64,000 nucleotides of DNA from Dama dama (taxonomy: Eukaryota > Chordata > Mammalia > Artiodactyla > Cervidae): NCBI RefSeq assembly GCF_033118175.1, contig NC_083688.1, positions 7,647,001 to 7,711,000 of the forward strand. The letters run 5' to 3'. The notes beneath the pieces were generated by a model, which worked only from the letters and a program-made list of their open reading frames with translations, did no database searches and was not told where the DNA came from. Position numbers and translations under genes: made by a program. This document shows, piece by piece, positions 32,444 through 43,957 of this stretch. Numbering within the stretch: position 1 is the first letter of the stretch; the number at the start of each line of letters is the position of its first letter.

Positions 32444-32585
32444 GAAAATGAGGACGAGACGGGAGCTGGAACCCAAGGGCCCCAAGCCAGCTTCCCCTTC
32501 TGCCCTGGGCGCAAACAGCAACATCAGCCAACAGCCTGCAACGGTGACCTTCAGCCCTGTTGATATCCACGTGGAGGCTCGGTGA
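32444..32585 (+). CDS. NCMAP: NCMAP coding exon 3 (cytoplasmic tail and stop)
   Basis: Acceptor 'gtatctcattacag' ends at 32443. The exon completes Arg56 and encodes residues 57-102 and the TGA at 32583-32585. The tail opens with a basic patch (KMRTRRELEPKGPK), passes through a Pro/Ser/Ala-rich linker and ends in a block, ATVTFSPVDIHVEAR, that is the part I recognise most clearly from the mammalian orthologue. It fits a juxtamembrane basic anchor with a short conserved cytoplasmic end. Old L1-derived DNA ends about 115 bp upstream of this exon. Confidence 0.96.
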
Positions 32586-32594
32586 CGCCCACGC
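32586..32594. promoter_or_regulatory. EGR-family consensus site just after NCMAP stop
   Basis: CGCCCACGC is the exact complement of the EGR/Zif268 consensus GCGTGGGCG and starts at the base after the TGA. EGR2 (Krox20) is the main transcription factor of Schwann cell myelination, so a site in this gene is plausible, but a 9-mer can occur by chance and occupancy is unknown. Confidence 0.35.
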
Positions 32595-33599
32595 TGGTGC
32601 TGGCTCAGCCACCAACCAAAGAGCCTTCAGTCAAGACCAAGAAGTACATTTCTCCTCTGGCAGCTTCACGATGAGTCCCTTCCGGTCAGGTTGACTGGGG
32701 CATCTCTTACTCAATCCCTTATGCTTCTGGTGACTCCCAACCCCATCCTGCCCAACCCCCGCCCAGCTTCATCCGTATCCCTGCCGCCACCCTTCCTAAA
32801 AGCTCTGCTACGTTGGGAATCCACTGATGTGGGTTTAGCTGTCTCCCCTAAACACAACAGCTAGACAGACAGACAGGTAGGCAGGCATGCAGGTAGCCCA
32901 GGTGTCTTCTGGTTAGGAGTCAGGAGTCAGGGCATGCTCCTGAGAGTCATGGGGTCTGCCTGGGGTCATATCAGAGGAAGGGCCCTATCCATAGCTTTGC
33001 AGCCGGAAATACTCGATCCCATAATCAGGCACAGGGGAACTAACTGGGACTCACTAACCAAAACTCAGCTTGTTCATGTGCAACTTGTTCTAGAACTAAA
33101 TGAACACTAGCTAGCTTCTGACAACTGATCTGCACATTTCTCCATCTTTAAGAAAGGTTATAGAAAAAATTGAATTCTCCAAAAGTGTCTACATCTTTAG
33201 TAAAGAGTCAAAGTCAAGGACACAGGATGACCTTGGGAAGACATGGGAAGAATGGCTCTAGGATGAGAGCGTATTGCAGTGTCCACGGGCCAAGAATGAG
33301 CCTGGAGACTGGCCAGGGCCCCTCCCACCCCAGGGGGTGGTGTGGCTGGGTTAACCTTGACTCGGGCTCATTTCTTGGCGTCCCTGTATTTGGATTCTGA
33401 GCAGTCCTCACTCTCCAGTTACCACCTTACCTCCAAGGTCAGGTATTTGGAGACTGATTAGATTACAACTCTATTTATGTTACCTCTAGCCTTCCTGGTC
33501 ACTTTACAAAGATTCTGGATATATTCAAAGTACCATATTCACAAACCATTCCCCTGGACAGAACTTATCTCTTTGACTCCTTAGCCTGGAGAACAGTTG

Positions 33600-33815
33600 A
33601 AAAAGGAAAGAATTTGGGATTAAAGTGATCTGTTTTCTAAGCCCCACTTCCTGTTTGTGAGACCATGGGAGAGTGACTTGACTCCTCCCTATTCTGTTTC
33701 CTAACTTGAAATGGAATAAAGTCTGCCCCACTGGATAACAAGTCAAGCACCTAGTAAAGTAGCTCAGGTGGTGCCTGGCACCCAACAGATGCGCTCTAAA
33801 TGGGAACCAGCATTA
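33600..33815 (+). repeat. MIR-type SINE, sense, within probable 3' UTR
   Basis: 'tgacttgactcctccctatt', 'ctgtttcctaacttgaaatg', 'ggtgcctggcacccaacaga' follow the MIR plan. Confidence 0.65.
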
Positions 33816-34001
33816 TTATCATGAATTTCTTCCATTGCAAGACATACGCTTGTTCCCATTTTAATGATTCTGAAGTCAGAATATGTTTTAAAATTGATGG
33901 ACCCATTAACAAAGTTGTATTTTTTTTCCTCTCAAAAAGCTGGTTTTTTTAACCAATTGTACATTTTATAATTGACAACATCTTGGAAACAAGGTAATAA
34001 A

Positions 34002-34192
34002 TCTGTATTCTGTTACAGAAAGTGACACACTCTGACCTTTAATCTTAAATTCTAGGAGTCTCTCCTTCTTGTAGTCAGATATCCCTTTCGAGGGAAAACT
34101 GAGTATCTTGGAGGTAGGAAGACTGACCCAGAGTTATAAAGCTCCTGTCATCCCACTATAGAAGTGCTCACTTCAGATTGTCTGGAGAGGAA
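34002..34192. other. Single-copy downstream flank
   Basis: No feature seen. Confidence 0.4.
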
Positions 34193-34292
34193 CCTTCCTG
34201 GCAGTCCAGTGGTTAATACTTCACACTCCCAATGCCGGGGGCATAGGTTCAATCCCTGGTCAGAGAACTACGATCCCTGAGGGCCATGTGGC

Positions 34293-34338
<46 letters not shown>
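34193..34338 (+). mobile_element. CHR-type SINE with (CA)n tail
   Basis: 'accttcctggcagtccagtg', 'ggttcaatccctggtcagag', then a CA dinucleotide run 34297-34338 as its 3' end. Confidence 0.9.
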
Positions 34339-34339
<1 letters not shown>

Positions 34340-34961
34340 GAATATGTCTGAAAAAACACTGGCAAATTCTTTCTTCCCAGACATCTCTTCTCCATCCTGT
34401 GTTTAAATATCCACCAGACACTTTGCAAGGTACTTTCATATAAATTTTCTCCTGGGATTTGTCTTTCCCAGTTACCCTGGGAGATGCTATTTTTTCCATT
34501 TGCCACTGAGAATTTCAAACTCAAAGAGAAAAAATACTTGCCAAAAGTCTCACAGCTAGTAAGTTGCAAAGACAAGACTCAGATCCAGGTCCAGATCCAG
34601 GACCTTGACTCCAAGGTCCATCTTTGTATTGTTTCACACTCTTCCCTAACACCCTGGCTCAAAGAATGTGGATTCTTCTGTGCGTTGAACAAGAGTAGGA
34701 CAGGTTTATTCATGTGTCTGAGTGGAGGTCAGGGTCTAGCTTCCACAACAAAAGTGGGGTAAATTCACTTTGTTAGCTTCTTTGGGCTTCTGTAGCCAAG
34801 GGGGCCCTTTCCAAGTCCATCCAAGCTCTAAGGAGTCCTGCTTCATTCCCCCTACCATTTAGTCTCAAGGAGCAAGGCATGAGATGCCTCAAACCAGGGC
34901 AAAGCCATTTAAGGACTCAAGCACACATAGATATGTTTCCCAAAAGTATTTTGCTTTAAAA
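34339..34961. other. Single-copy / MIR-like region
   Basis: No gene. 34400-34620 ('gccaaaagtctcacagctag') resembles an eroded antisense MIR. Confidence 0.45.
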
Positions 34962-35368
34962 AAGAAAAAAGTTGGACCATAAAGAAGGCTAAGCACCAAA
35001 GAACTGATTTTTTCGAACCGTGGTGTTCGAACTCTTGAGAGTCCCTTGGACATCAAGGAGATCAAACCAGTCAATCCAAACAAAATTAACCCTGAATATT
35101 CATTGGAAAGACTGATGCTAAAGCTGAAGCTCCAATACTTTGGCCACCTGATTCAAAGAGCCGACTCATTGGAAAAGACCCTGATGCTGGGGAAGATTGG
35201 AGGCAAGAGGAAACGGGGACCGCAGACGATGAGATGGCTGGATGGCATCACTGACTCAATGGACATGAATTTGAGCAAACTCCCGGAGATAGGGAAGGAC
35301 TGTGTGCTGCTGTTTATGGAGTTGCAAAGGGTCAGACACGACTTAGCAGCTGAACAACAAAAACAACT
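34962..35368 (+). mobile_element. BovB 3' fragment, sense
   Basis: 'gttggaccataaagaaggct', 'ctgatgctggggaagattgg', 'gacttagcagctgaacaaca'. Confidence 0.92.
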
Positions 35369-36611
35369 CTAAAACCAAACTCTTCTGCCCACAGTGGAAT
35401 CTTCCAAGAAAAAAAAGCGTATTCCTCTAGTATAAATGAAAGTTTGGAAATGGAAAAGGAGGGTAGAGAGGTGAGGGGGAGGCAAAGAAAAAAGGATTGT
35501 TGTGTTTTGGTTTTCACTGATGACCATGAACTCAATAAACGTCCTTAGGGCTCCTGTGTGCCAGTTGAGGTGCTACTACACACAGTAAGCATGGTCCCTG
35601 CTCCCAGGGAGTCTGCAGCTGGCCTCCTGAGACAGGCATCTTGCAACACAGTTGTATTTTGTTTCTGACAGGTGCCTTTCCACACTGAGCAGGTGGTGCC
35701 TTATTTGGCTACTGAATCAAAGAAAGATATTAAATGCTTAAATGTCTAAAAATAAAAAAATGTTTAAGTCAAATATTTGTTGAGTTGATTTCAATTTGGA
35801 GCTAACAAATACCTTTTCTGGAAACTTTCTTTCCTTGACAATGTAAACAGGATCCTGAGGGAAGGCCAGAGCTGCTTCAAACATTGCACTCTCAGTTCTG
35901 AAGGATGGTGGAAAAGGTGGACTGCTCTGTGAGCTAGAAAACTTATTAACTTCATTAAATATTACAAAGGGAATTCCATTTCACAGTAGGCTGAGATGCC
36001 AAAGTTTGGAGACCCCTAGGAGTGGAGGAGACATTAGAATGGAACCCAAATTACCAATAATGATGTTTACCATTAATTAAGCTCCTCTCTGTGCCAGGCA
36101 TAGGATGAGTCCCTTCTACCCACTAGCTTCTTTAGCCGTTACGACTCCCATGCATAGGGTGAGCATTATTTCTATTTTTTGGATGAGGAAACAGGTGCAA
36201 GTGAAACAGGGAAGGGGGCAGGGCACAACCTTCAAAAGAATGGTACAGTCCAAGGACACGACATAAACTTATTAGAACTAAATAGGTTCAAGATGGTGGA
36301 TTTGTCAACTTCCACTAAACCTGGAGCCTCAGTATGCATTCATTGTAATACGTCAGCAAGCTAAATGACACCCTCACAGTTGCCATGACAATTTCCAGGC
36401 AGACCTTAAAGGTCAAAAAGTGGTTGATGGCCCAATTCCTGGAAATCTCCACCCCCTTCCCCCAAAGAGCTGAAACACTTCTTCCACGCATTAGCCTATG
36501 AAATTACCCAGCCCATAAAAGCTAACCACATCATATTTCGAGGCCACTCTTGTCTTCTGAGATGATTCACACCCTCTGTGCGGAATGTATTCCTCTCTAA
36601 ATAAATCTACT
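35369..36611. other. Single-copy region
   Basis: No gene recognised. AATAAA-like words at 35533 and 35750 are in AT-rich DNA and are not tied to a transcript. Confidence 0.4.
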
Positions 36612-36828
36612 TCTGGCTTCCCTGGTGGCTCAGATGGTAAAGCGTCTGCCTACAGTGCGGGAGACCCAGGTTCTATCCCTGGGTCGGGAAGATCCCCTGG
36701 GGAAGGAAATGGCAACCCACTCCAGTATTCACGCCTAGAAAATCCCATGGACCGAGGAGTCTGGTGGGCTACAGTGCATGGGGTCGCAAAGAGTTGGACA
36801 TGACTGAGCAACTTCACTTCACTTCACC
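36612..36828 (+). mobile_element. Bov-tA-type SINE, sense, young
   Basis: 'tctggcttccctggtggctc', 'ggcaacccactccagtattc', 'actgagcaacttcacttcac'. Confidence 0.93.
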
Positions 36829-37054
36829 TATTACTTTGTCTCTCATTGAATTGTTTCTGCCATGAGACATCAAGAATCTGAACTTCCTTAAGTCCTAAAA
36901 CCAGATGTGTGATCTCAGTTGGAAGATCATGGATTTTGGCTGGATTTGAGCCCCTGCACCTGAGTTCAAGTCCTACTCTGAGATGAATGGTCTCAATATC
37001 ATTGACATTTGTCCTTTTGGTGATGTTGACTTCATTTGGCTGGTTTAATGATTG
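36829..37054. other. Single-copy spacer
   Basis: No feature seen. Confidence 0.4.
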
Positions 37055-37331
37055 CTGCTGCTGCTGCTAAGTCACTTCAGTTGTGTCCGACTCTGTGTGA
37101 CCCCATAGATGGCAGCCCAACAGGCTCCCCCGTCCCTGGGATTCTCTAGGCAAGAACACTGGAGTGGGTTGCCATTTCCTTCTCCAATGCATGAAAGTGA
37201 AAAGTGAAAGTGAAGTCGCTCAGTCGTGTCCGACTCTTAGCGACCCCATGGACTGCAGCCTACCAGGCTCCTCTGTCCATGGGATTTTCCAGGCAAGAGT
37301 ACTGGAGTGGGGTGCCATTGCCTTTTCCAGG
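37055..37331 (-). mobile_element. BOV-A2-like dimeric SINE, antisense
   Basis: Two BovA-body monomers in tandem: 37075-37190 and 37205-37331. Both read 'gtgtccgactct' to 'ccaggcaaga..ctggagtg', joined by 'atgaaagtgaaaagtgaaag'. A (GCT)n run 37053-37069 is the tail. Dimeric arrangement without tRNA head matches the remembered BOV-A2 structure. Confidence 0.85.
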
Positions 37332-37465
37332 TCTAATGATTAAATCGACACAAAACAGATTAACAGGAGAAAAAGATTAATTCATATGTACAGAGGTCAG
37401 AAATGAGACCTCCGAAGTGAACAAAGCAGGATATTTGTGCAACATCATTTTTGGTTCATTGTGAG

Positions 37466-37690
37466 GGGCTTCCCTGGTGGCTCAGATGGTAAAGAATCTG
37501 TCTGCAATGCAGGAGACCCTGGTTCGAACCCTGGGTCAGGAAGATCCCCTGGATAAGAAAATGACAACCCTCTCCAGTATTCTTCCCTGGAAAATCGCAT
37601 GGACTGAGGAGCATGATGGGCTACAGTCCATGGGGTCACAAAAGAGTCAGACAAGAGACACAACTCAGCGACTAAACAATAGCAACAACA
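37466..37690 (+). mobile_element. Bov-tA-type SINE, sense
   Basis: 'ggcttccctggtggctcaga', 'tggttcgaaccctgggtcag', 'cagcgactaaacaatagcaa'. Confidence 0.92.
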
Positions 37691-38279
37691 GTGAAACAGA
37701 GGCTTGGGCTTGGAGTAGCCGATGGATGAAGAAGTGACAGTATTTGTTTACACAGTTTTATTAGCCTGGCATTCCCTAACTCTGCTGATAAGGATGCTCT
37801 CTCTCCTCCTGGTAGAAGGAGGATAGCTTCACATGGGAGATTTATTTCCCACTATCAAGGAGAGAAAGGGACGTTAGGTTTTTATAAATATCATTTTTTT
37901 TTCCCACCAGCTGTTTCCCAAGCAACTTTAATTCAAAATAATCAAGAAGCCATTGTGGCATATCTTGGGGGCAGGCTACTCTGAGCACCAACAGTGACCA
38001 TTCTTGTGTTTGGGAAAACTTCTACTTAAAAAGAGGTAGGTTCATCTCCTGCTATAAAAGCTGGAAAGGCCAGATGTTCATTTTCTCAGAGTCCCTTGCA
38101 GTTAGGGCGAGGACACATGACCTAGGCTCTGCTAATCAGACACTCCTGCCACAGACTTCAAATCCAGAGTTGGCAACATCAAGGGATAGGAACTGTGCAG
38201 AATCTGCTCCGGTGGTAGGTGTTGGCACCCTCCACTTCAAGGGGCAGCCACATCAGGGATTCGAGCTGCCACATCAGGC
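37691..38279. other. Single-copy region
   Basis: No gene recognised. Confidence 0.4.
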
Positions 38280-38618
38280 ATTCTTTTCTTTTTTAATTTT
38301 TCTTATTTTTGCTTTGTGTTATTAATTAATTTTATTTTTGGCTGTGCTGGGTCTTCGTTGCTGTGAGTGGGCTTTCTCTCGCTGCAGCGATCGGGAGCTC
38401 CTTTTCAATGCGGTGCACGGGCTTCTCCTTGTGGTTTCTCTTGCTGCAGCGCATGGACTCGTCTAGGCGCACAGACTTCAGTACTTGTGGTGCACGGGCT
38501 TAGTTGGCTCAAAGCATGTGGAATCTTAGTTCCCAGAATGGGGATCAAACCCATGTTCCCTGCATGGAATCCCCTGAACAGGCAGATTCTCAACCACTGG
38601 ACCACCGGGAAAGTCCCA
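38280..38618 (-). mobile_element. CHR-type SINE, antisense, long copy
   Basis: 'ttggctgtgctgggtcttcg', 'cagtacttgtggtgcacggg', 'ctcaaccactggaccaccgg'. Nearly complete tail to head. Confidence 0.92.
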
Positions 38619-39094
38619 GGGGGCATCCTGGAGTCCAGCCCCGGTGCCCGTTGGACTTGGCTGTGTGAGCTCTACCTGACAGCCACAGCCGCGGGATCTG
38701 TCCCAAACTGGTTCTATAGTGTAATTTTAAGCATCATACTTGGCATCATACCTGTGAGCCTGCTTCTGGCCTTCTAGGAATTCTAGCAACTACCTGATTC
38801 CTTTTTCTGCTCAAGAGTCACTTCCTGCTGCTTGTAGCTAAGTACCGTGTGGCTGTGGGGGACTCAGGTCTGTGGCCACCCACGTGGTAAGTGGCTGGCT
38901 CTAGAACCCAGGTCCCCAGAGCTCTCTCTCTTTCCATGCAGATGCTTCCAGGTGTGTGATCAAAGGATCCCAAAGTGCCATGAGACCATAGAGGAGGTAG
39001 AGTTACCATCAATTCCTCTTAACCCAGAGACTATGTGACTTTTTGAATGCTATTGAGGGAGTATTTTAAAAGTACATGGAAGAATGGGTAGGAT
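38619..39094. other. Single-copy region
   Basis: No gene recognised. Confidence 0.4.
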
Positions 39095-39466
39095 TTTTTA
39101 AAAACTTTTTAATTGAAATATCACACACACACACATACAATGTGTGTATGCAGCTCAAAAAATGTTCACAAATTGAGCACACTTGTGTAACTGGCATGCA
39201 AATAAAGAAGTAAAGTATTCCCAGCACCCTAGCACCTCCCTCTTCCTCCCACCCTACTCACCGCCCACAAGGAGTACCCACCATCCTACCTTGTTCCACC
39301 ATAGAACGACTGTGTCTGTAAGTAGCATTACAGTGTAATCCAGAACTCTTGTTTCTGGATTGTTTTGCACAGCATGGCATTTGTAATACGGGTTCATCTC
39401 GTCACCTGTAGTTGAAGAGCATCAATTCTCACTGTGGTAGTATTTCATCATGTGACAAAAATTATG
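39095..39466 (-). repeat. Old L1 3' end, antisense (probable)
   Basis: CA run at 39123-39135, 'caaaaaatgttcacaaattg', 'tgttttgcacagcatggcat' fit an older antisense L1. Confidence 0.5.
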
Positions 39467-39598
39467 TTTAATTTTTTTTTCTTTTTTTTTTTTGGCCTCA
39501 ACATGCAACATGTTGGATCTTAGCCCCACCTCCACCCCCCAACCCCACTCATTGGAAGAGCAGAGTCTTAATCACTGGATCACCAGGGAAATCCCTCG
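39467..39598 (-). mobile_element. CHR-type SINE, antisense
   Basis: T-runs at 39472-39494, 'aacatgttggatcttagccc', 'ttaatcactggatcaccagg'. Confidence 0.88.
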
Positions 39599-39910
39599 TT
39601 TTGTTTTTTAACTTGTTTATTTTTAATTGGAGGATAACTGTTTTACAACATTGTGTTGGTTTCTGCCATGTATCAACATGTCAGTACGGTTTTAGCTTGT
39701 ATTCCCTGATGATGAGTGGAATTCCCTGATTTTCATGTTTATTGGCCATTTCAATTTCATTAGATTTCCTCTTTCACAAAGTTGCCTTTCCATTTGTCTA
39801 TCCACTGTTTGTGTTTTGTTGTTTCCTTTTTTATCATTGACTTGCTGGAGTTGTATATCTGTTCTGGATATAAGTCCTCTGTCATCTTATGGCTTGCCTT
39901 TTAAAAAACT
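39599..39910 (-). mobile_element. L1 3' region, antisense
   Basis: 'tttttaattggaggataact' and 'ttggtttctgccatgtatca' are a ruminant L1 3' UTR in reverse. 39680-39910 reads like older L1 sequence. Confidence 0.65.
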
Positions 39911-41404
39911 AACCATTTTTTTGGTATGTAAATTGCATTCCATCAAGTTCACCCTTTTAAAGTATGCACCTCAGTGGTTTTTGGTATTTTCACAGAGTTG
40001 GGCAGCCATCACCACTATCAAATTCCAGAAGACGGTTGGGTTCACTTATTCCTTCTCTGTGTCTCACCTTCATGGGCACTGGAGAGGCGAAGAGGGTGGG
40101 ATAGACGTCACTGAACTTCCCGAGTAGCAGGAAAGACAATTAAACAAACACCTGCAAATGGATGGAACAGTTATGCTTGTGATAGAAGAGAGTTCAGGAT
40201 GTTGTGGAAGCCTCTTGCTCGGGCACCTAGCTCAGCCCAGAGGTTGGCACGTAGGGAAGAAGCTTCCTCGGTTGAAACAACATCTGTGTGAAGACAGAAA
40301 GACTGAGTAGGAATGAGCAGGGGAGGGTGGGAGGAGAGGAGGAAACAAAGAGAGCCCTGGTGGAGGGAGAAGCTTCAGCTGAGCAGGTGTTCAAGGAAGC
40401 AGTGGGAGATGGGTGAGGGGAAGAGATGAGGGGTTCCAGGATGAAGGATCTTCGGGGCTTTGCTGTTTAAAGGCAATGTGGAGCCATGGAAAGTGCTGGA
40501 GCATGTAAGTGAGCAGATCAGAGCTGTGCTTTATGGAGATGGATCCTACTACAGTGTGCAGAATGGACTGGTGTGGGAGAGACCAGAGGCTGGGAGGACA
40601 ATTTTGAGTCTATTGCAAGAAGTAACAGGAGCGTCTGTTAATTTTTAAATGCCTTTTCTAAATAACCCTCGAATTGTGAAGTTTTGTTCTTTTCCTTGTT
40701 TTTAAGTAGCTATTTGTGGGTGTGCAGTAACCCAACAAAAATGTCTCCAGGAATCGTCTCGAGCCCACTGGACGGTAGCACACAGCGGGGCATTGTGTCA
40801 GCTCTGTAGCCCTTTGTCCTCAGACACTCACTCCCTGCACAAAAAATTTCCTGGCAAACAGGCGAATAACTGTGGTTCAGTAGATACTACTGTCCTGGAC
40901 TCTGATGGTCTGCCCACGTTCAGGAGGAGCAGGTAAAAACAAAATGACCTTCAGGTCTCTAGTGACACAAAACCCTTGGTCTGATCACAGCCCAGGTATT
41001 AGCAGAAAGGGCCCCTTCCCGGCTCAAACTCAGTCTCTTGAATTGAACAGTACCTGGGACCCCAGATGCTCTTTAAAGATGTTGCAGTGTCTTAATTGAT
41101 CTCAGAGAAACAGAGCAACCAATTCATTCATTCTTTCTAGCTTTTCAGTTCTTGTCTTAGGAGGCATATGGAGTAAAAGAGATAGAACACATTAATGTCT
41201 GCGTATTCACAGCATTGAATGGAAGAATTGTGAATTTGGCAGTTTGCTGTGTATAATAAAGAACAGGAGGGGAAAAAAGGGTGTTGTTTTGTTTCGTTTT
41301 ATTCTGTGTGTTTGCTCCTCCACCCTGCCTGGCCTCCAGCAGAGACAGCTCCACCGTTTTCTCCAGGTTATAGCTCTGTCATCCTTGATTTTCTGTTCTC
41401 CACT
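39911..41404. other. Single-copy region
   Basis: No gene recognised. 39920-40030 ('aattgcattccatcaagttc') may still be old L1. Confidence 0.4.
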
Positions 41405-41480
41405 TCACCCTGGCCTGCTGCAGTCCATGGAGTCCCAAAGGGTGGGACACAGCTTAGCAACTGAACAACAGTAACAACAT
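41405..41480 (+). mobile_element. BovB 3' tip, sense (~75 bp)
   Basis: 'ccctggcctgctgcagtcca' to 'cttagcaactgaacaacagt', a very short 5'-truncated insertion. Confidence 0.85.
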
Positions 41481-43170
41481 CACCCTGAATTCCCACTCCT
41501 GCTTTCTTCTCCACCATAGACACTCCCTTTAATTTTTAAAATTTATCTCATTGAAAACAAATGAGCAAAAACTTTCCATTGGCCACGCAGGTCCCTCCTG
41601 GCATTGGGCCACATCTCTGCTTTCCCTGATACAAAACTCTTCCAAAGTGCTGGGGAACAGTCTTGGGAACAGAAAGGAATGGCGGAGTGACCCATAGAAG
41701 AGGGCCTGAGTGTAATAAGACCGACCCCGCACAGGTATAGAGCTGAAGGTTAAGTGATGTCACTGCCTCTGTCCCTCTGGTCAGCTCGGTGGTTGGAGGC
41801 CCGGGGGTCTACACTGGGTGGCCATGGGGCTGCTGATGGCCAGACACGAGGGTCAGGGAGACCTGCATGAGGACTTCCATGGTCACGGCTAGACACCCAG
41901 GTGTGGCTTTCCACCCAGGACACTCACAAGAGCATCCAGCAGAGGCACACCCATGTCACAGCCATGGAGGATATGCCCCGTGCCCCTATTTACCACTCCC
42001 GTGGCCACCTCTCCCACAGAGGACGTGGATATGACCGTGAGCACAGCCTATGCACTGGGGCCACAGCACTGATCTCTGCTCTGCAGCTGCATTTTTCTTT
42101 CCCTTCCTTATCCCCAAGGAGTCCAGTTCCCCCAGCATCGCTCTCCACCCTCGATCTTATTCGGTTTTGCTTGGGGTGGGCTCCGGGGAGAATGATGTCT
42201 TCTGGCACCTTGACCTTCCACCTGCTCTGAAACCTCATCCCCCTCCACTCTCTGGAGCACCACGGGAGGTCCTCTCTGTGTCTCGAGACAATGGGTCCTC
42301 AGGAGAACTGTCACCTCTTTGTGAGACATTTTAGAAGGATCGGCACATGCTCTGATCACACATCGAATTCACAGACGTGGAAGATGGGTGGGTGGGTGGG
42401 GGGAATCCTCTGAAGGAGAAGCAGAGCTCAGAGGAAGAAGAAAAGGAACTGGGAGCTGGGTGGTCTCAGGTGAGCAGAGGGAGGGGCACAAGACTCAAAG
42501 ATGGGGCTGCAGACCCCAGAGAACCAGAGGACAAACCAGGTTCAGACCTGTATGCCTTAGGCTGAATCTGGCTGCCGATTGGCACCAACTTCACAGGTGG
42601 TCTGGAAGTCCAGAGCTGACCACAGCGGACTGTCCTGCTGCAGGAAGTGCCCCATGGAGTTGGGGACTTTGCCTTGTTGATCCAGTCTGGATATAGGGGC
42701 GCAGTGGGTACAGCCTGTGCCCTCCTCACTCAAGGAGGGGCCTGGGCAGTAACGTGCCAGTGGTTCAATCCTAGCTGGGCTCTGCCACTCACCGCCTTAT
42801 CTACAGACCAACTTTGCCCTGTGTGTGGGCGGCCTGAGCTGTTAAAGTAGGCATCGCCATTGCAGTCACTTCAGAATATGCCAGGGCAAGTTGTCATGAT
42901 GGCACTCACGGTCCATTCATGTGAGAGTTGGCATCAACTGCCCCAAACTTCTAGCCTCTGATTCCTCAAGGTCAGGGGTCTGTGGAGGTTGGGGGACCTG
43001 GCCAGGGACCTGTGCTAAGGAAGGAGCCATATCCGAGGGAAACAGTGGCTTTGGTACAAGGACCACTAGAGTCTGGCAGTCTTACAGGGCCTGTAGAGAT
43101 GAAATTGAGAGGCCAGAGGGACGGTGCCTTTGGGCACGGGCTGGCCACATTGTTGGATTTGGGAAGGGGG
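41481..43170. other. Single-copy region
   Basis: No gene recognised. A GGGT run occurs near 42386-42403. Frames up to ~110 codons have no family signature. Confidence 0.4.
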
Positions 43171-43957
43171 GTACCTGGGGTGACGACGAAGGCTGGAGGA
43201 GAGAGAGGGGATGGCAGCCCACTCCGTGTACCCCCCTACCTGTTCTCAGATGACCAAGCTGCCACACACAGAATTTTCCAAGGTCTGCGTCTCTTTTCCC
43301 TCCTGATGGTGCAGCCTTCAAGGGAGGTCAGAGTCCTGGAGACATAGGGAAGCAGAAGGAGCTGAGGATAGACATCCCAAGTTAAACTTAGGACTTTCCT
43401 GATGGTCCAGTGGCTAAGACTCCCCTATGCCAAGGGCCCAGGTTCTAATCCTGATCAGGGAACTAGATCCCACCTGCCACAAATAAGAGTTCACATGTCT
43501 CAACTAAAGAACCTGAGTGCTGCAACAAAGACTGAAGATCCTGCAAGCTGAAACTAAGACCAGGTGCAGCCAAATAAATTAAAAAATCTTTTTTAAAAAC
43601 CTTTGACCTGATCCGGGAGTGACTGGGGAGGTAAGGGATTAGCTGCTAATCTCATGACCTGATTTGTATATGAGTGTGTGTGTGTGAGTCAGTGTGTGTG
43701 TTTCTATTCTTTTTATATCACTGTTAGAATGGAGAGCAGAGGTGGTAACTGGAAATAGAGTTCTCGAGTCTTCCAAGCCACCCCCCACCCCCCGACACAC
43801 ACACACACAAAGTGCTGTCTCTACTTGCTTTACTGACTTCTTTTCCTGATCTCTCTAGAGCCCTTTCTAGTGAGGCTTTTAATTCCATCATTGCATTAAG
43901 TTAACTTTACCAAAACTCTTTCGTGCTGCCTCATTTTATTAACTTATCAGTAGAATT
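43171..43957 (+). repeat. Long direct repeat, left copy (~787 bp)
   Basis: Runs from GTACCTGGGG to CAGTAGAATT and ends exactly where the antisense BovB tail begins. It matches 47278-48042 along its length, including a CHR-type SINE (43391-43590 here) at the same internal place, a GT microsatellite near 43673-43702 and 'ggaggtaagggattagctgc'. By eye, roughly nine of ten bases agree, with several small indels. Confidence 0.92.
43391..43592 (+). mobile_element. CHR-type SINE, sense (in left direct repeat)
   Basis: 'ggactttcctgatggtccag', 'gtgctgcaacaaagactgaa', 'ccaggtgcagccaaataaat'. The orthologous copy in the right direct repeat is at 47491-47692. Confidence 0.9.

Larger units (their letters stand above)
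25619..32585 (+). other. NCMAP: NCMAP gene body (coding part, three exons)
   Basis: Three exons at 25619-25709, 29940-30024 and 32444-32585 join to a 309-nt reading frame (82+85+142 nt), giving 102 aa plus stop, which is the expected length. I recognise the protein as non-compact myelin associated protein (MP11, C1orf130), a small membrane protein of peripheral myelin that localises to non-compact myelin such as paranodes and incisures in Schwann cells. All introns are GT-AG. Introns of 4.2 and 2.4 kb hold SINEs, L1 pieces and DNA-transposon fossils. All splice sites, the transmembrane region and the stop are intact, so the gene looks functional. The transcription start is not located. Confidence 0.95.
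32586..34001 (+). other. NCMAP: Probable NCMAP 3' UTR
   Basis: About 1.4 kb free of ruminant SINEs and LINEs follows the stop, in contrast to the surroundings, as expected of a terminal exon. AATAAA signals occur at 33715-33720 (within an old MIR) and 33996-34001, the latter followed by a T/GT-rich stretch. Which is used is not decidable from sequence. Confidence 0.55.

Noticed and set aside
33715..33720. AATAAA as the NCMAP poly(A) signal
   Set aside because: It lies in an old MIR and is followed by no clear GT/T-rich element; the signal at 33996 is as good or better, so not called.
34297..34338. CA-rich minus-strand coding frame
   Set aside because: A plain dinucleotide microsatellite at a SINE tail.
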